A DNA stretch of 64,000 bases. Source: Cryptomeria japonica. Lineage: Eukaryota > Streptophyta > Pinopsida > Cupressales > Cupressaceae. The stretch lies in the NCBI RefSeq assembly GCF_030272615.1, contig NC_081413.1:337616802-337680801 (forward strand), written 5' to 3'. Shown one piece after another: positions 22,301 through 33,196 of the stretch. The notes beneath the pieces were generated by a model, which was not told the origin of the DNA, did no database searches, and was given only the letters and a program-made list of their open reading frames with translations. Within the stretch, counting starts at the first letter, position 1. Each line of letters starts with the position of its first letter. A program made the position numbers and the translations under genes.

Positions 22301-24425
22301 GACCTAAAGTTGTTTGTGATGCAGAGGTCAAGATCAATTTCAGAGCTAGTTGTTCTATTTAGAGTATTGTTTGGGAGAAACAACTGAGATTCAGTCTGGT
22401 TTCAGGAATGATCTATCCTATGTAAGACGTTTATCTAAGTTGATTCTAAGAGTAGTGTAAGATTTAGTCTGGTTTTAGGAACGATCTATCCTATATAAGA
22501 CATTATCTAAGTGACTTAAAATTTGATAGGTAGTTGATTGAACTAGCTGAAAGATGATCGACTAAATCATGCAACACAAATGGCAGAGGTATACTATCTT
22601 GATCTCTTTATGCTTAGGATGATGATAGCCAATATTATGTTCACTGTAGACTATTTTTAGGCAAGTTTGACTATTCTGTTCTGACAAAACCAGAAACTCA
22701 TACGACAAAATTTTCTGAACCAGACAACAATTTAGCAGGTATAGGATGACAATAGTTTTGTTTTGTACGAGTTCCTGCCTCGTACCATATGACAGGTGGG
22801 TATGTGCAGGACGAAAAATACTCAGAGAAGTTTTATTTCATATGACACAGGATACAGGGCCAGACGACAGATGAAAACGACTCGTACGACACAGGATCAA
22901 GTATAGGATGACAAATCAGAAGACTCTTACGACATAGGATCAGGTGTAGCACGATAAATTATCGGACTTATACGACTGTTCACAAGACAGAGCCTAGAAA
23001 TTCTAAGTTTTTTTTTTTCAATTGCTGAGTATGATAACTGAGTATGACCAATTTTGAGATGGACTGATTTTTGACAAGGATACAAACTTTTGACTTAAGA
23101 TGGACAAGTTCTGACACGGATAGAGTTTTGACTTAGGATGGACTAATTCTAACACAGATAGAGTTTCGACTTAGGATGGACTTATTTCTAATACGGACAG
23201 AGTTTCGACTTAGGATGGACTAATTTCTGACATGGACAGAGTTTCGACTTAGGATGGACTAGTTTCTGACACAAATAAAGTTTCTAATCATTGAGTTGGT
23301 TTCTTGTCTTCTCCAATTTGGTATTTCAGTTTTTGTTTTAGGGATGAAAACAAAGAAAATAAGTAGTATGTATAGTGACTCCAATCACAGCATGCAAACC
23401 CTAAGGAATTTGGTGAGGAAAGAAAAACTTTGCTTGTAGACTCAGGTACCCACCCAATAGCTAATCAGACTATAACCGCTGAGTCTCCTGCAATAGATTC
23501 TCAACACTGTATTATCCGACTCCAAACACTAATGGGTGCACGAAATGATAAGTATCTTGGGAGAGTTACTATCTCTCTTGCACAAAGATTATCTCCCTTT
23601 CGGAGGTGAACCAGGTAGTTTCTAATTTTTATTGGAACTAGTCAGGAATCCGTTCGACGTGTCGAGGTATAAACTCAATTAAGAGGTCTCCCAGCCTTGA
23701 AAACCAAGGTTTAATATACCCGAAGATACGGAGGAGAACTATTCCTGAGCACTGTCACTGACTTGATTTTCATCAAATCATGTTTATTTTATAGTGGGTT
23801 GGAGTACTTAGTGTTTAGTCATTCCCACTTAGGTTGTTCCCCTCACACCAGCCGTAATGGCTTTAAGATTTTTTCAACCCCTCGGGAGGGAAGGCCTGCT
23901 AAAGATGTACAAATCTCAAACAAACAAAAAGCCTCAAGGGTCTGGATTTTTGATTGTCTAGAAAAAGACAAGAGCATACTCTCCTACCTCCCAGAATCTT
24001 CTAAAAACACAAAAGACAGATTTGTTCTTTAACTTGATAGCAATCTAGGTGCCTAAAAATGAATTGAAAGAATACATGATATTTATTCGATTCTCCTTAG
24101 GCAACCTACAAAGACAACGAATCAGTAGTCATATTATCTTTGTGCGACAAGCATATTCTTTGACAAGTGTTCTGCAAAAACTAATTAGGCTGTGAAAAAT
24201 TCAGAAAATACAAAGTCATACGAAAATATGAAAACTCATACGATACAGGATCCCAACTCGTACGAGACAGGATTCCAGTTCGTACGACACCTGCAGTTTG
24301 TCATTTCAGCCTATGGAAAATGTCGTACGAGATGTACGGACAAAAAAAATCAAAAAATCTAAAATCTGGAAAATAACAAAAAAAACTAAGCAGTCAGTCT
24401 TGGAGGCCAAAAAATGTAGTCTGTT
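22301..24425 (-). other. Leader region of element E with tandem and dispersed repeats
   Basis: This long non-coding leader lies between primer site and gag. It holds a 39-bp tandem array (about 23047-23290) and several copies of a motif around tcgtacgacacaggat (22690-22990 and 24230-24330). A phrase ggagtacttagtgtttagtc and following text (23666-24851) is duplicated at 33195-34380. Small ORFs here are not supported. Confidence 0.6.
23047..23290. repeat. 39-bp tandem repeat
   Basis: About six imperfect units are built on gagtttcgacttaggatgga followed by ctaatttctgacacgga. Units differ by a few bases. The array is in the leader of element E and falls just outside the duplicated segment. Confidence 0.8.
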
Positions 24426-24444
24426 GGCCCCATGGTGGGCACTA
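24426..24444 (-). promoter_or_regulatory. Primer binding site of element E
   Basis: On the minus strand the sequence is T(A/G)GTGCCCACCATGGGGCC, lying 4 bp inside the LTR end. The duplicate at 33955-33973 reads TGGTGCCCACCATGGGGCC. It begins TGG as primer sites do and resembles the ggcgcccaccgtggggc type I associate with Tat elements. The exact tRNA is not identified. Confidence 0.6.
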
Positions 24445-24448
24445 GAGA

Positions 24449-24851
24449 TGTGTGTGTGAAAAATTAGTTTGTAACTGCAAGCACAACACTTCAATTAAGT
24501 CATTATATGTATTGTTAGTAAATAATAATTAATCAATAATAAACCATAACAAAGCGACTAATTGCCTTCTAAAAGATGCGAGTATAAGATTGCTCTCAGA
24601 TTTTTATAAGCAATACCAGTGACTAGACTACACCAAGATGAAGGATTTAATCTATATGATATTAACTATATGGATGCAAAATGGATGAATAATTCAAGCA
24701 AATAATCAATTCAAGCAATATGGATGTAAAATGGATGCAAATAATCTAAAAAGCATAATACTCTGACTCCAGAGCAAAATTAGTGTGATAATAATCTCCG
24801 AGTGTGTTCTCAAAAATCTTTGGGGTGAATTGGAATGAGAGCTGAAGACTG
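24449..24851 (-). mobile_element. Element E 5' LTR, truncated
   Basis: This matches 8275-8658 from the TG repeat to gaagactgaa. At 24852 the sequence changes directly to LTR sequence of element C (cctaacctaccactgg). About 700 bp of LTR and the target duplication are missing. Confidence 0.75.
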
Positions 24852-26314
24852 AACCTAACCTACCACTGGAACTCTCCTTTGTCTCTGATCTGTGAAGAAT
24901 AACGGTCGTGCATCTTCATCTCGTGGAATAGCGATAGTCGTTGATCTTCCTCGGACCTGCTCGACCTTTAACACACCTGAGTTTCTCTTCTCTAGCAGGC
25001 CCACCACTTCAATCACCAAGTTGCGATGGTTAATTGGCATGCAACTTCACCCTGCAGTACATATAATACTTGCATATTTGGGTAAAAAATACCCCTCTAG
25101 TGAATTAATCCCAAATGCCAGTCACAACTAGTCATTTAATCGTGGATCCATCTGGGTGCCACCTAACCTACCATTGGAACTCTCCTTTATCACACATTTA
25201 ACTTTGAGGTTTCCTCTTTGCATCCCGCCACGTGTCTTCTTCTGGTTCGCTCATGGATCCACTGGGCGCCACCTAACCTACCACTAAAACTCTCCTTTGT
25301 TGTTGATCTAAAAAGAATAATGATCATGCATCTTCATCTTATGGACTATCTTAACTCGTTTGATCATCTCCAACTTACCACTGGAACTCTCCTTTGTCAC
25401 TGATCCACGAAGAATAACGGTCGTGCATCTTCATCTCTTGGAATAGCTTAATGCGTTCGATCATCTCCAACTTGCCTCTGGAACTCTCCTTTGTTGCTGA
25501 TCTGTGAAGAATAACGGTCATGCATCTTCATCTCACGGAATAGCTTAACTCGTCTGATCATATCCAACTTTCATGCTCATTAAATTTCCTTTCTACGACA
25601 AATTTTTTTGCCTCAGGATGCGTGCGCGCACGTGACGTCCATTAGATCGCCAGGCAACCTCTTGTCAAAAACCTTTAAACTTTGACAATATGAATGTGTG
25701 TAGCTTTATATTTAAACACTAAAAAGTTCCTCCCCACTACCAATGTGGGATAAATGTTTTATACCTGGCACTTGCATTTGCTTGAAAGTTTCATTGCCTT
25801 CTCCATTATTACGCCATCTACAGGGGAGGATTTGGTAATATACATGCTAATTTCATTTGCTGAAAATTTTCTTGTTTCCCACACCACGCACCAAGGGAAG
25901 AAATCACCCTACACCTGCTAAGTGCATTCTGTTTGGAAGTTTATAAACCCTTTTCCAGCCATGCAACGCCACACTACTTGAAAGTTTAATGTGCCCTCCA
26001 TTCCCATACCACACACCACACACAGGCAAGGAATGCTGACAAAGGTCATTGAAATTGGTTTTACGCCTGCCAAATGTATTTGCTTGAAAAGTTTTCTTTG
26101 TTTTAACACCATACCACGTACCACGGCAAGGAGGGAGATGGAAATACACCTGGCAATGAATTTGGTTGGAATTTTCTGAATTACACTCCCCAGACGCCAC
26201 CATACCATGCAGCAGGGAGGATTTGGCCATGGGCCTGGCAATTTTCATTTACTAGAAAGTTTTATGTCTGCTCCACACCAAGCAATGCACCACCAAACTT
26301 CACAGATAGGGATG
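24852..26314 (-). mobile_element. Element C left LTR, second part
   Basis: This resumes the inverted A/C-family LTR. It holds a second copy of the acatataatacttgcatat segment (25060) already seen left of E at 7969, then the G-box-bearing repeat (25193-25270), a 97-bp tandem array, and a block of irregular subrepeats of the type acacctgcca.atg.atttgcttgaaag (25690-26310). Element B begins at 26315. ggatg directly precedes it. Confidence 0.65.
25270..25575. repeat. 97-bp tandem repeat in the element C LTR
   Basis: Three units have the anchor ctctcctttgt about 97 bp apart (anchors near 25286, 25383 and 25480). Each contains tgcatcttcatctcacggaa, a degenerate form of the cgcgaaatagcg motif of the LTR family. 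The array is duplicated at about 34800-35095. Confidence 0.75.
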
Positions 26315-27482
26315 TGATGAATACTAAGAGGGGGGTGAATTAGTATACCAAAAAAATTTGTAAACAAAATCTTAAACAGCTTAGCAGATAACCGGTAAAA
26401 CTGTTTTACTAATAAACTGGTTAAGATAAATGCAAACCAAATAGAAAACAAAGCATTCACCCGCAAGAGCACAATCAAAATAACACAAGATATTTGACGT
26501 GGAAACCCAAATGGGAAAAACCATGGTGAGCACAAACTCACAAGTAACTATCTGTAGAATAGAAACCAGACCGGTTAAGGTCATACAATGTTCTTCACCA
26601 GAACAGATCCTGTTAGGAATTTAGATCTCTATTAGAAGACAAGTCCTGTTAAAGACTACCTTGTGAGAGGATTTCAGATCCACAGTTGTGAACCACCATG
26701 TTAGAGGATTTACAAAGGCTTTTCTTGGTTAAGGGTTTCAGACTTGTCGAAGATATGAGTAATCAACAAGTGAGTGATCTAGCTAATAGCATAGTCTGCT
26801 TAATTAGATCCTTGATAGCTCATTGTTAATGAATTTCAGCATTACTTCAGTCTTCAATATCTCCACACTCTAGTTCTTCACACAGACCTAATCTTCTCTT
26901 TAGTGATCGCACATAACCTTGGCTATCTCACACACACACATATCTCTCATACACACAAACCCTAGACATGATGTCCTTATAAAGGAAATTGATTTCATGT
27001 CGGTCCAATAGGATTAGATTAAAAGTTCCTAGGTTTTGTGCATCTGGACACATTTGGTAACATGGCACAAAATCACCACCAAAGTGTCGGTGGATGATAA
27101 CTCATCACATATTACAAAAATACCAATTGGTTACTCATCACAGAGTAATACCGGTTGGTAGCTCATCACAGAGTAAGACCGGTTAATACAATATACCGAT
27201 TACCAGTTTACAAAAATGAAGATTGGAAAATGTTAACTACCACTTGGGTCCATCATATCACTTGTGATCTTCAAACCGCTTGAGGTCTTCAGTCAATCTG
27301 TGACCGGTAAACATCTTCTGCAACATATCGATAGTCTAAAGACTATACATACACAATAATACACAATACCGGTTAGAACAATTACCGGTTGAGCATAACT
27401 CATACATCAAGAAAGTGTGTGTCCGTCATCTAGAAAATGTGTGTCCATCAATGACAATCAAAACATCATCAAAATGCCAACA
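26315..27482 (-). mobile_element. Element B 3' LTR
   Basis: An 1,168-bp LTR, TGATGAATAC...CCAACA. It shares with the D LTR the gaggggggtgaattagtat tract and several ttaagggtt / gttagaggattt phrases. It contains many scattered accggtta motifs. The copy in duplication unit 2 (35844-37011) is also 1,168 bp. Confidence 0.85.
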
Positions 27483-27498
27483 ATCTCCCCCTTTGGCA
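27483..27498 (-). promoter_or_regulatory. Polypurine tract of element B
   Basis: On the minus strand tgccaaagggggagat directly precedes the LTR. The same motif sits beside the LTR of D at 58332. It primes second-strand synthesis. Confidence 0.75.
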
Positions 27499-27759
27499 TT
27501 GATGGCAACACTTAGGAAAATTTTGACATCTAAGTGTTTTTACAACAAAAATTGCCATAATCAAAATTACTCCCCCTAAGCATATACACTGTCCCTTTTG
27601 CAGAATTTACAATGTATACTACTTCCCAGAATGGTAACATGAAAATATACATGAAATGGTAAAATTTACCAAAATTTTAAATAATACTCCCCCTTTGCCA
27701 ACAATGATAAAGTAATGCAGAATAACCCATGTTTCTTTATATATATAAAAATAGAGTAG

Positions 27760-30489
27760 TACCTGGTCCTCCACAATGGTACATAGAAGTTTAAGCATGG
27801 ACAAAGAGGAATCGTTACTGGGGAGGTTGGTACCAAGAATCAAAATAGCAAGGGTGTCAACCCTAGTTTGTATGACATCCCTTTCCTTCTTCCTCTGCAA
27901 GTCTTCCAGTCTTTCTTGTGCCAGTTTGATGCCTCGTAGTAGCTTGGACTCATTTGTTGATTGAAGGTCAATTGGACTGGTGGTGTCAACCAGTTTGGCC
28001 TAACCACCGGTTGCCTTAAGAGTCTCTGCTTGTATGTTTTTCTCTGCTTCCTTCTCTTTTCTGCTCTTTTCTTAACCTCTTCTTTCTTCCTTTGCTCCTC
28101 TTTTTGTTTCTTCTTCAATTCTTCCTTCTTTTTATCCTCTTCCTTCTTCTTCTCCTCTTCCTACTTTTTCTTCTCTTCCTCCTTCTTCTCTTCTTCTTTC
28201 CTCTTCTCCTCTTCTTTTCTCTTCTCCTCTTCTTTCCACTTCTCCTCTTCTTTTCTCTTTTTCTCTTCTTTCCTTTTTTCTTCTTCTTTTCTCTTCTCCT
28301 CTTCTTTCCGCTTCTCCTCTTCTTTTCTCTTTTCCTCTTCTTTCCTTTTCTCTTCCTCTTTCTATTTCTCTTCCTCTTTTCTTTTCTCCTCCTCTTTCTT
28401 TTCATTTTCCACTTTCTCAGCCTTTTCCTTGTCCCGTTTCTCTCTTTCTGCTTTTTCTTTGTCCTATTTTTCATTCTCTTGTTTTTCTTTAACCTGTTTC
28501 TCTTTCTCTGTGTCCGAAGTGACATCCTCAACATCTAATGCATCCACATCAATGGGATCATTTTGCTCTGTCACTCTTTCCCCTTCATTGTCAAATGCTT
28601 CATCTGGTTTTCCTGATGATAAATTCGGTTCTTGTTTGGCCTTCTTATTAGCCTCAGACACTTGGTGTAACCTAACAACAACTTTAGCATGTAAATGAGT
28701 ATCCTTTTGCTACTTCAAAAGTTTTACCTTCTAGTAGTCTGAGTCTTCTCCTTCTCATGAAGAAGAGGCCTTTTTTCTTATCCATTATCTCAAATAATTT
28801 TGAATTAGAAGCATCAGGAAAGTATTGAGCAAAAATCTTCTCCCTGATCTCCTATTCTTTGTCAATGGTAATGCACCACTTATTATCCAAAGAATTCTAC
28901 AAAGAATCTATTGCAACCGATCTAATTTCTGACGATGATCGGTCATTAACACACAAATATTTGATAACTTCTTGCTATACTTCTTCTTTCTCACTATCAG
29001 AAAAATCATCAAAATACTCTTTTAAATCATCAAGAACTTTCCTCTTTATATTCTTTAAAGTCCTCTGACAATGTGTCATCAGCTTATAAGAGGAAATATC
29101 TATGTTTACCAGTGCAAAAGTTGCAGGTGCATTACCAGTAGATTTTTCCTTCTTGCTTGATTGTCTGGTCTTCTTTGGTCGAGCCTCTGGTTCAGTGTCC
29201 TCTAACTTCGGTGAGTTGGTATTGGTTTTGCGCTTCCTCTCAAAGACTTTAGCAGGAATATCGTTAGATTTCTTCTTAGCTAGTGACCACTTGGTCACTT
29301 TGGGACTGGCAGAGTTAACCGGCACAGATGTCAATGGCACTGCTTTATCCTTCTTCTATTTTGGTTCTTGAACTGGTGTTACCCTCTCTAAGTAGGTGTT
29401 GGTTCTCTTTTTCTAAGCATCTAGTGGTGAGGAAAGCAAGGTAGAGGCATACCTGATCAACATATCATACTTCACTTCATACCCCATTGGTTCAACTGCA
29501 TCCTTTCTTGGTTCCACCGCTTCCATTTTGCATTCATCTACCTTTATGGTGAAGTAGATGTCATCTTCATATTTCTTCACAATATCACCAGATATCCTTA
29601 TCCTCTGGCTCATCTTCTACTTGAATTCATCAAAGTATTTGTTCAAAACCTCAGGATGTGAAGTTCCCACTACTTGAAGAATTTCCTTTATTTTTCTAGA
29701 GACCAGTAAGTCAACAAACCATTGCACATCACCTATTCTAGTGAAATAACCTTGAAAATAAAAGAATAGGCTGACCAGAAGTTGTCCAAACCTGAACCTT
29801 AAAGCATTATCCTATTTAATGGACTTTAGGTTTAATAGCAATTGCTTCTGCAAAAAGGTACAAAGATCAAATGTAATGTCTTCCTTGATCATTCTATAAG
29901 CAACATTCACTACAGCAGTAGGGACAAAATTCATTCTGCTGGCATAGAATATCTGGTATCCAATCACCATGCAAGCATACTTAACCAAATCATCTTTGAT
30001 GGTGTTGACGGTCATCGCCCGTTGGTCACTCAGAGAACCAGTGAGTTTAGTCATTTCAGTCTTGGTGACCTTCCTTATTGCTGGTACCTCTCCAATGTTA
30101 TAGAAACCGTTGACAACATGAATTACTTCTAGTGTAATGTCATGCGTCCTCTTGAGATACATTTTATCACCATGAACTTTGTTAAGAATTATGCAGATGT
30201 GTTCTTCTGAGAATTCTTCCAGAAAATACACTGCATTATGCAGTTTCATCTTCTCTAGGATGCTATATTCAGGTTTGATTTTCTTGTCATCCCCACAGAA
30301 TAGACCTAGTTGGGAATGAATCACTAGGGATCCTAGGTCTTCTAGTTTACAATCTATGTACCCTGAAATATCCTCTTCAACAATAACTCCGGCGGGTATT
30401 TGAGATAGGGCATTGTATTTTTCTTTCTTTTGAAGAAATTCAGCTAAATCTACAGGTGCACTAGAACTAGAGTGCGATGCAAAAGCCAT
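27760..30489 (-). pseudogene. Element B ORF: unrecognised protein family shared with element C
   Basis: The start MAFASHSSSSAPVD at 30489 opens a frame that holds, apart from stops, to about 28700. It then shifts and ends in a Lys/Glu repeat and a C-terminal stretch to about 27760; roughly 900 codons. N-terminal globular part: VEEDISGYIDCKLEDLGSL, DITLEVIHVVNGFYNIGEVP, then ITFDLCTF with a following IK 19 residues on, and FRFGQLLVSLFFYFQGYF. That block matches element C with near-identical spacing. A basic linker (RPKKTRQSSKKEK) follows, then EYFDDFSDSEKEEV, LFEIMDKKKGLFF, an acidic part (IDVDALDVEDVTSD) and (KEEEKR)n. Stops at 29812, 28975 and two further sites are TAG or TAA. It sits where pol should be. 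Function unknown; it may replace or assist gag. Confidence 0.6.
28120..28400. repeat. 18-bp repeat coding for a (KEEEKR) tract; pyrimidine-rich strand
   Basis: On the plus strand there are repeats of cttctcctcttcttttct; on the coding minus strand these give KEEEKRKEEEKRKEEEK-type hexapeptides, expected to form a long charged helix. Unit 2 of the duplication lacks one 18-bp unit here. The near-pure purine/pyrimidine strand could form triplex DNA. Confidence 0.8.
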
Positions 30490-30928
30490 GATAAGAAAGA
30501 AACTTGAGAAATACCTTCACAATCTGAAATTTAGGGTTTTTCAAATTCTCCCACAATACACCACTTCGGTTGCTGGATTACCGCTTAGTGTTCTTCACTT
30601 GATAGATTGAAAAAGATCTCTGGATTTCTCTGCAAGATTTTTGAATTCACTCTGAATCGCTAGACGAATCGCTCTTTGTCGCTCTGCACTTGAAAATTCT
30701 TTGCTCAAAAACAGATAAGTGAAAATGACAACCAAAATCCTTTTTAAACAATCTTTAACCTACCATAATAAATGCATCACCTTTAGGGCACAAACCCTAA
30801 TTATGCCTTTTACCACTTCAAAATCTTTTGTCATTTGACAGGTACCATATACTGGTTAAGGTCTTTACCGATATAAACCGGGGGTTCAAAATATTTCACT
30901 GATATGTTCCCCCTAAGCTTTTCTAAGC
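30490..30928. other. Spacer between gag remnant and ORF of element B
   Basis: No gene. Contains phrases such as ctgattaccggtt-like accggt motifs and agtttgtcggttc next to the gag stop. It would act as the leader of the downstream ORF if that has its own transcript. Confidence 0.4.
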
Positions 30929-32215
30929 TCAGTTTGTCGGTTCAAAGACTTCCACACTAGGTGTAGAAACCGATTCATCTTGTGACACTTCTTCAGATTT
31001 CTTTTTCCATGTTTTATTCATTCTCACTTGAACGGTTTCAACATCAATCTTCCCTTCTGGAGTGATCGGTATATCATCCGATAGGCTCTTTCTTAGTCTA
31101 CAAGTTCTGGCAGTGTGTCCCGATTTGTTGCAATGATAGCATACCATTCCAGGTGTTCTACATGGTCCATTATTCATACTACCATTCTTCCTTCTACATG
31201 TTGTAGCAGTGTGACCTCTACCACGACAGATCAAACAGGTTGCTCTCCAACTAGTTGCCGCTTGATAACCACCTAACCAATGGTCATAGGTATTGTACCG
31301 GTTGGGATTCCGGTTCACAGAAGGTTCTGGGATAACTTCTTGAGTCCTTGGAGGGTATCTCCCAGTGTTGTACAAAACAGACTTGCATTCAAATTCTCTA
31401 TGCCCAAACTTGTTTCATGTATAACAGCTACCATTGAATCTATTGGATCTAGGCTTATTTTTTAGAAAATAAGGAAAATTGTTGTAGGCCTTGCTTCTAC
31501 ACACATTAGCAGTATGTCCTTCTTTGAGATAGTTAAAGAAAACATGTTTAGCCTTTTTCTTACCTTTATCCTTGGATGTTGGTTGCTTCTTTGATGCTTC
31601 AACATTTGTTCTAGAGGTTTCACCTTCCTCATACCCAGACAAACCAAGTCCAGTGGTATTATTTACTGGTTTTGTTGATTCCATCTTTTATTCTAGCTTA
31701 ACAACACTCTTATTGAATTTGGCAAGTATCTCCTTTGACTCAGTAAGTTCCTTGGAGATAGTAGCATTGAATTCCTTCAAGGTTGCATTCTCAGAAATAG
31801 CCATGTTTAGTTCACCTTGCATTTCTTCTTTTTCCACTTTACTCTCTTAGAGATGAGTGGTAAGGGTACTGATTTCTTGCTTCAGCTTGGAGATCTCATG
31901 ATCTTTGTCTTTTACTAGATCCTCGACTTTCCTTTTGTTCTCAAGCTCTTGACACATCCTGATAGTCAATCCTTCCAACTCTTTTCTTAGGTTGGCTTTA
32001 GATTCATTCAATTTTTTGACTTCTTCAACTAGGGCATCCATATCTGCTTCATTGGAAGAGCTATTTTCAGTAAGTTCCATCAGTTTCTTAGCATGCTCTC
32101 TTCTTTTGGCCAAAGAGGCTTTATACTTGACTTTGAGTTCATCATAGGCTCTCTTAGTTTGAGTGAGATGATGAGTAAGTTCACTCACACTGTATTCCCC
32201 CATATCTCCTTCCAA
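30929..32215 (-). pseudogene. Element B gag remnant: coiled coil and three zinc knuckles
   Basis: The start MEGDMGEYSVSELTHHLTQT leads into a long heptad-rich coiled coil (KRREHAKKLMELTENSSSNE and onward). The GLGLSGYEEGETSRTNVE phrase typical of copia gag follows. Zinc knuckles: a first, degraded one (CYT then KFGHREFEC), then CLICRGRGHTATTC and CYHCNKSGHTARTC, both C-x2-C-x4-H-x4-C. Stops split it at 31847, 31684/31415 and near 31385. The N-terminal capsid part of a normal copia gag is missing. Gag coats the RNA, so keeping its RNA-binding end in an element without pol suggests a packaging role. Confidence 0.7.
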
Positions 32216-32239
32216 GTGGTTAGACTTATAGAAAGGTTG

Positions 32240-32251
32240 GCTCTGATACCA
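32240..32251 (-). promoter_or_regulatory. Primer binding site of element B (initiator tRNA-Met)
   Basis: Plus strand gctctgatacca, i.e. TGGTATCAGAGC on the element strand, two bases from the LTR end at 32254. This is the standard plant copia primer site. Confidence 0.9.
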
Positions 32252-32253
32252 AT

Positions 32254-33196
32254 TGATGAATGCTAAGAGGGGGGGTGAATTAGTATACCAAAAACTACTA
32301 TAAACAAATTCTTAAACAGTTTAGCAGATAACCAGTAAAATTGTTTTACTAATAAACTGTTTAAGATAAATGCAAACCAAATAGCAAACAAAGCATTCAT
32401 CCACAAGAGCACAATCACCATAACACAAGATATTTGACATGGAAACCCAAATGGGAAAAACCATGGTGAGCAAAAACTCACAAGTAACTATCTACAGAAT
32501 AGAAACTAGATCGGTTAAGGTCATACAATGTTCTTCACCAGAACAGATCCTGTTAGAAATCTAAATATCTATTAGGAGACAAGTCCTATTAAAGACTACC
32601 TTGTGAGAGGATTTCAGATCCATAGTTGTGAACCACCTTGTTAGAGGATTTATAAAGGCTTTTCTTGGTCTACCCGGTTAAGGGTTTCAAACTTGTCGAA
32701 GATATGAGTAATCAACAAGTGAGTGATCTAGTTAATAGCACAATCTTCTTAGTTAGATCCTTGATAGCTCATTGTTAATACATTTTAGCATTACTTCAAT
32801 CTTCAATATCTCCACACTTTGTTTCTTCACACAGACCTAATCTTCTCTTCAATGGTCGCACATAACCTTGTCTATCTCACACACACATATATCTCTCATA
32901 CACGCAAACCCTAGATATGATGTCCTTATAAAGGAAACTGATTTCATGTCGGTCCAATAGGATTAGATTACAAGTTCCTAGGTTCTGTGCATCTGGACAC
33001 ATTTAGTAACATGACAAAAAATCACCGCCAAAGTGTTGGTGGATGATAACTCATGACATATTTCAGAAATACTGGTTGGTAACTCATCACAGAGTAATAC
33101 CAGTTGGTAGCTCATCAAAAAGTAATACCGGTTAATACAATATGCTGATTACCGGTTTACAAAAATGAAGACTGGAAAATGTTAACTACCGCTTGG
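32254..33196 (-). mobile_element. Element B 5' LTR, truncated at the duplication joint
   Basis: The sequence tgatgaatgctaagaggggg aligns with 26315 onward up to gttaactaccgcttgg. It differs from the left LTR at many scattered sites and small indels, so the element is fairly old. Confidence 0.85.

Larger units (their letters stand above)
8275..24851 (-). mobile_element. Ty3 Tat-lineage retrotransposon E, decayed, with an antisense PMD gene
   Basis: On the minus strand the order is 5' LTR piece (24449-24851), primer site (24426-24444), long leader, gag, protease, acidic spacer, RT, RNase H, second RNase H and integrase (to about 14510). A 5-kb 3' region with an antisense gene follows, then the 3' LTR (8275 to about 9374). 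The two RNase H domains and the RT wording identify the Tat group, whose members are known to carry extra ORFs between pol and the 3' LTR. The two LTR pieces share about 380-400 bp from their outer TG end. The right one breaks off at 24851, so its target duplication is lost. The element lies inside the left LTR of element C. Confidence 0.8.
23666..33195. repeat. Unit 1 of a 9.5-kb tandem duplication
   Basis: The sequence from ggtataaactcaattaag (23666) reappears at 33195, a constant offset of 9,529 bp. The right edge lies inside the right LTR of element B: the left LTR of B reads gcttgggtcc where this one reads gcttgg then tataaac. The joint has a 2-bp (GG) overlap, so it looks like an end-joining or replication-slippage junction rather than recombination between long repeats. 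Confidence 0.8.
26315..33196 (-). mobile_element. Element B: non-autonomous copia-like retrotransposon carrying an unfamiliar ORF
   Basis: Minus-strand order is 5' LTR (32254-33196, truncated by the duplication joint), iMet primer site (32240-32251), gag C-terminal part with zinc knuckles (30929-32215), then the unfamiliar ORF (about 27760-30489), a purine tract (27483-27498) and the 3' LTR (26315-27482). No protease, integrase, RT or RNase H motifs are found, so it must have depended on a helper element. It lies in the LTR subrepeats of element C. Confidence 0.75.

Noticed and set aside
23763-24032. 89-residue plus-strand ORF repeated at 33292-33561
   Set aside because: Its conservation is due to the segmental duplication; it lies in the Tat leader and is antisense to the element.
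22690-24330. Spaced palindromic repeats resembling a CRISPR array
   Set aside because: Irregular spacing, diverged units and clear plant retrotransposon context; no cas genes.
25904-26248. Two overlapping minus-strand ORFs of 107-114 residues, also at 35433-35777
   Set aside because: They cover LTR subrepeats; the second copy is from the tandem duplication, not from selection.
28115-28534. Minus-strand Arg/Lys-rich 139-residue ORF
   Set aside because: It reads the same repeat in the wrong frame; the KEEEKR frame is continuous with flanking B coding sequence.
27961-28698. Plus-strand 245-residue Ser/Phe-rich ORF
   Set aside because: It is the complement of the (KEEEKR) repeat tract of the element B ORF; a low-complexity shadow.
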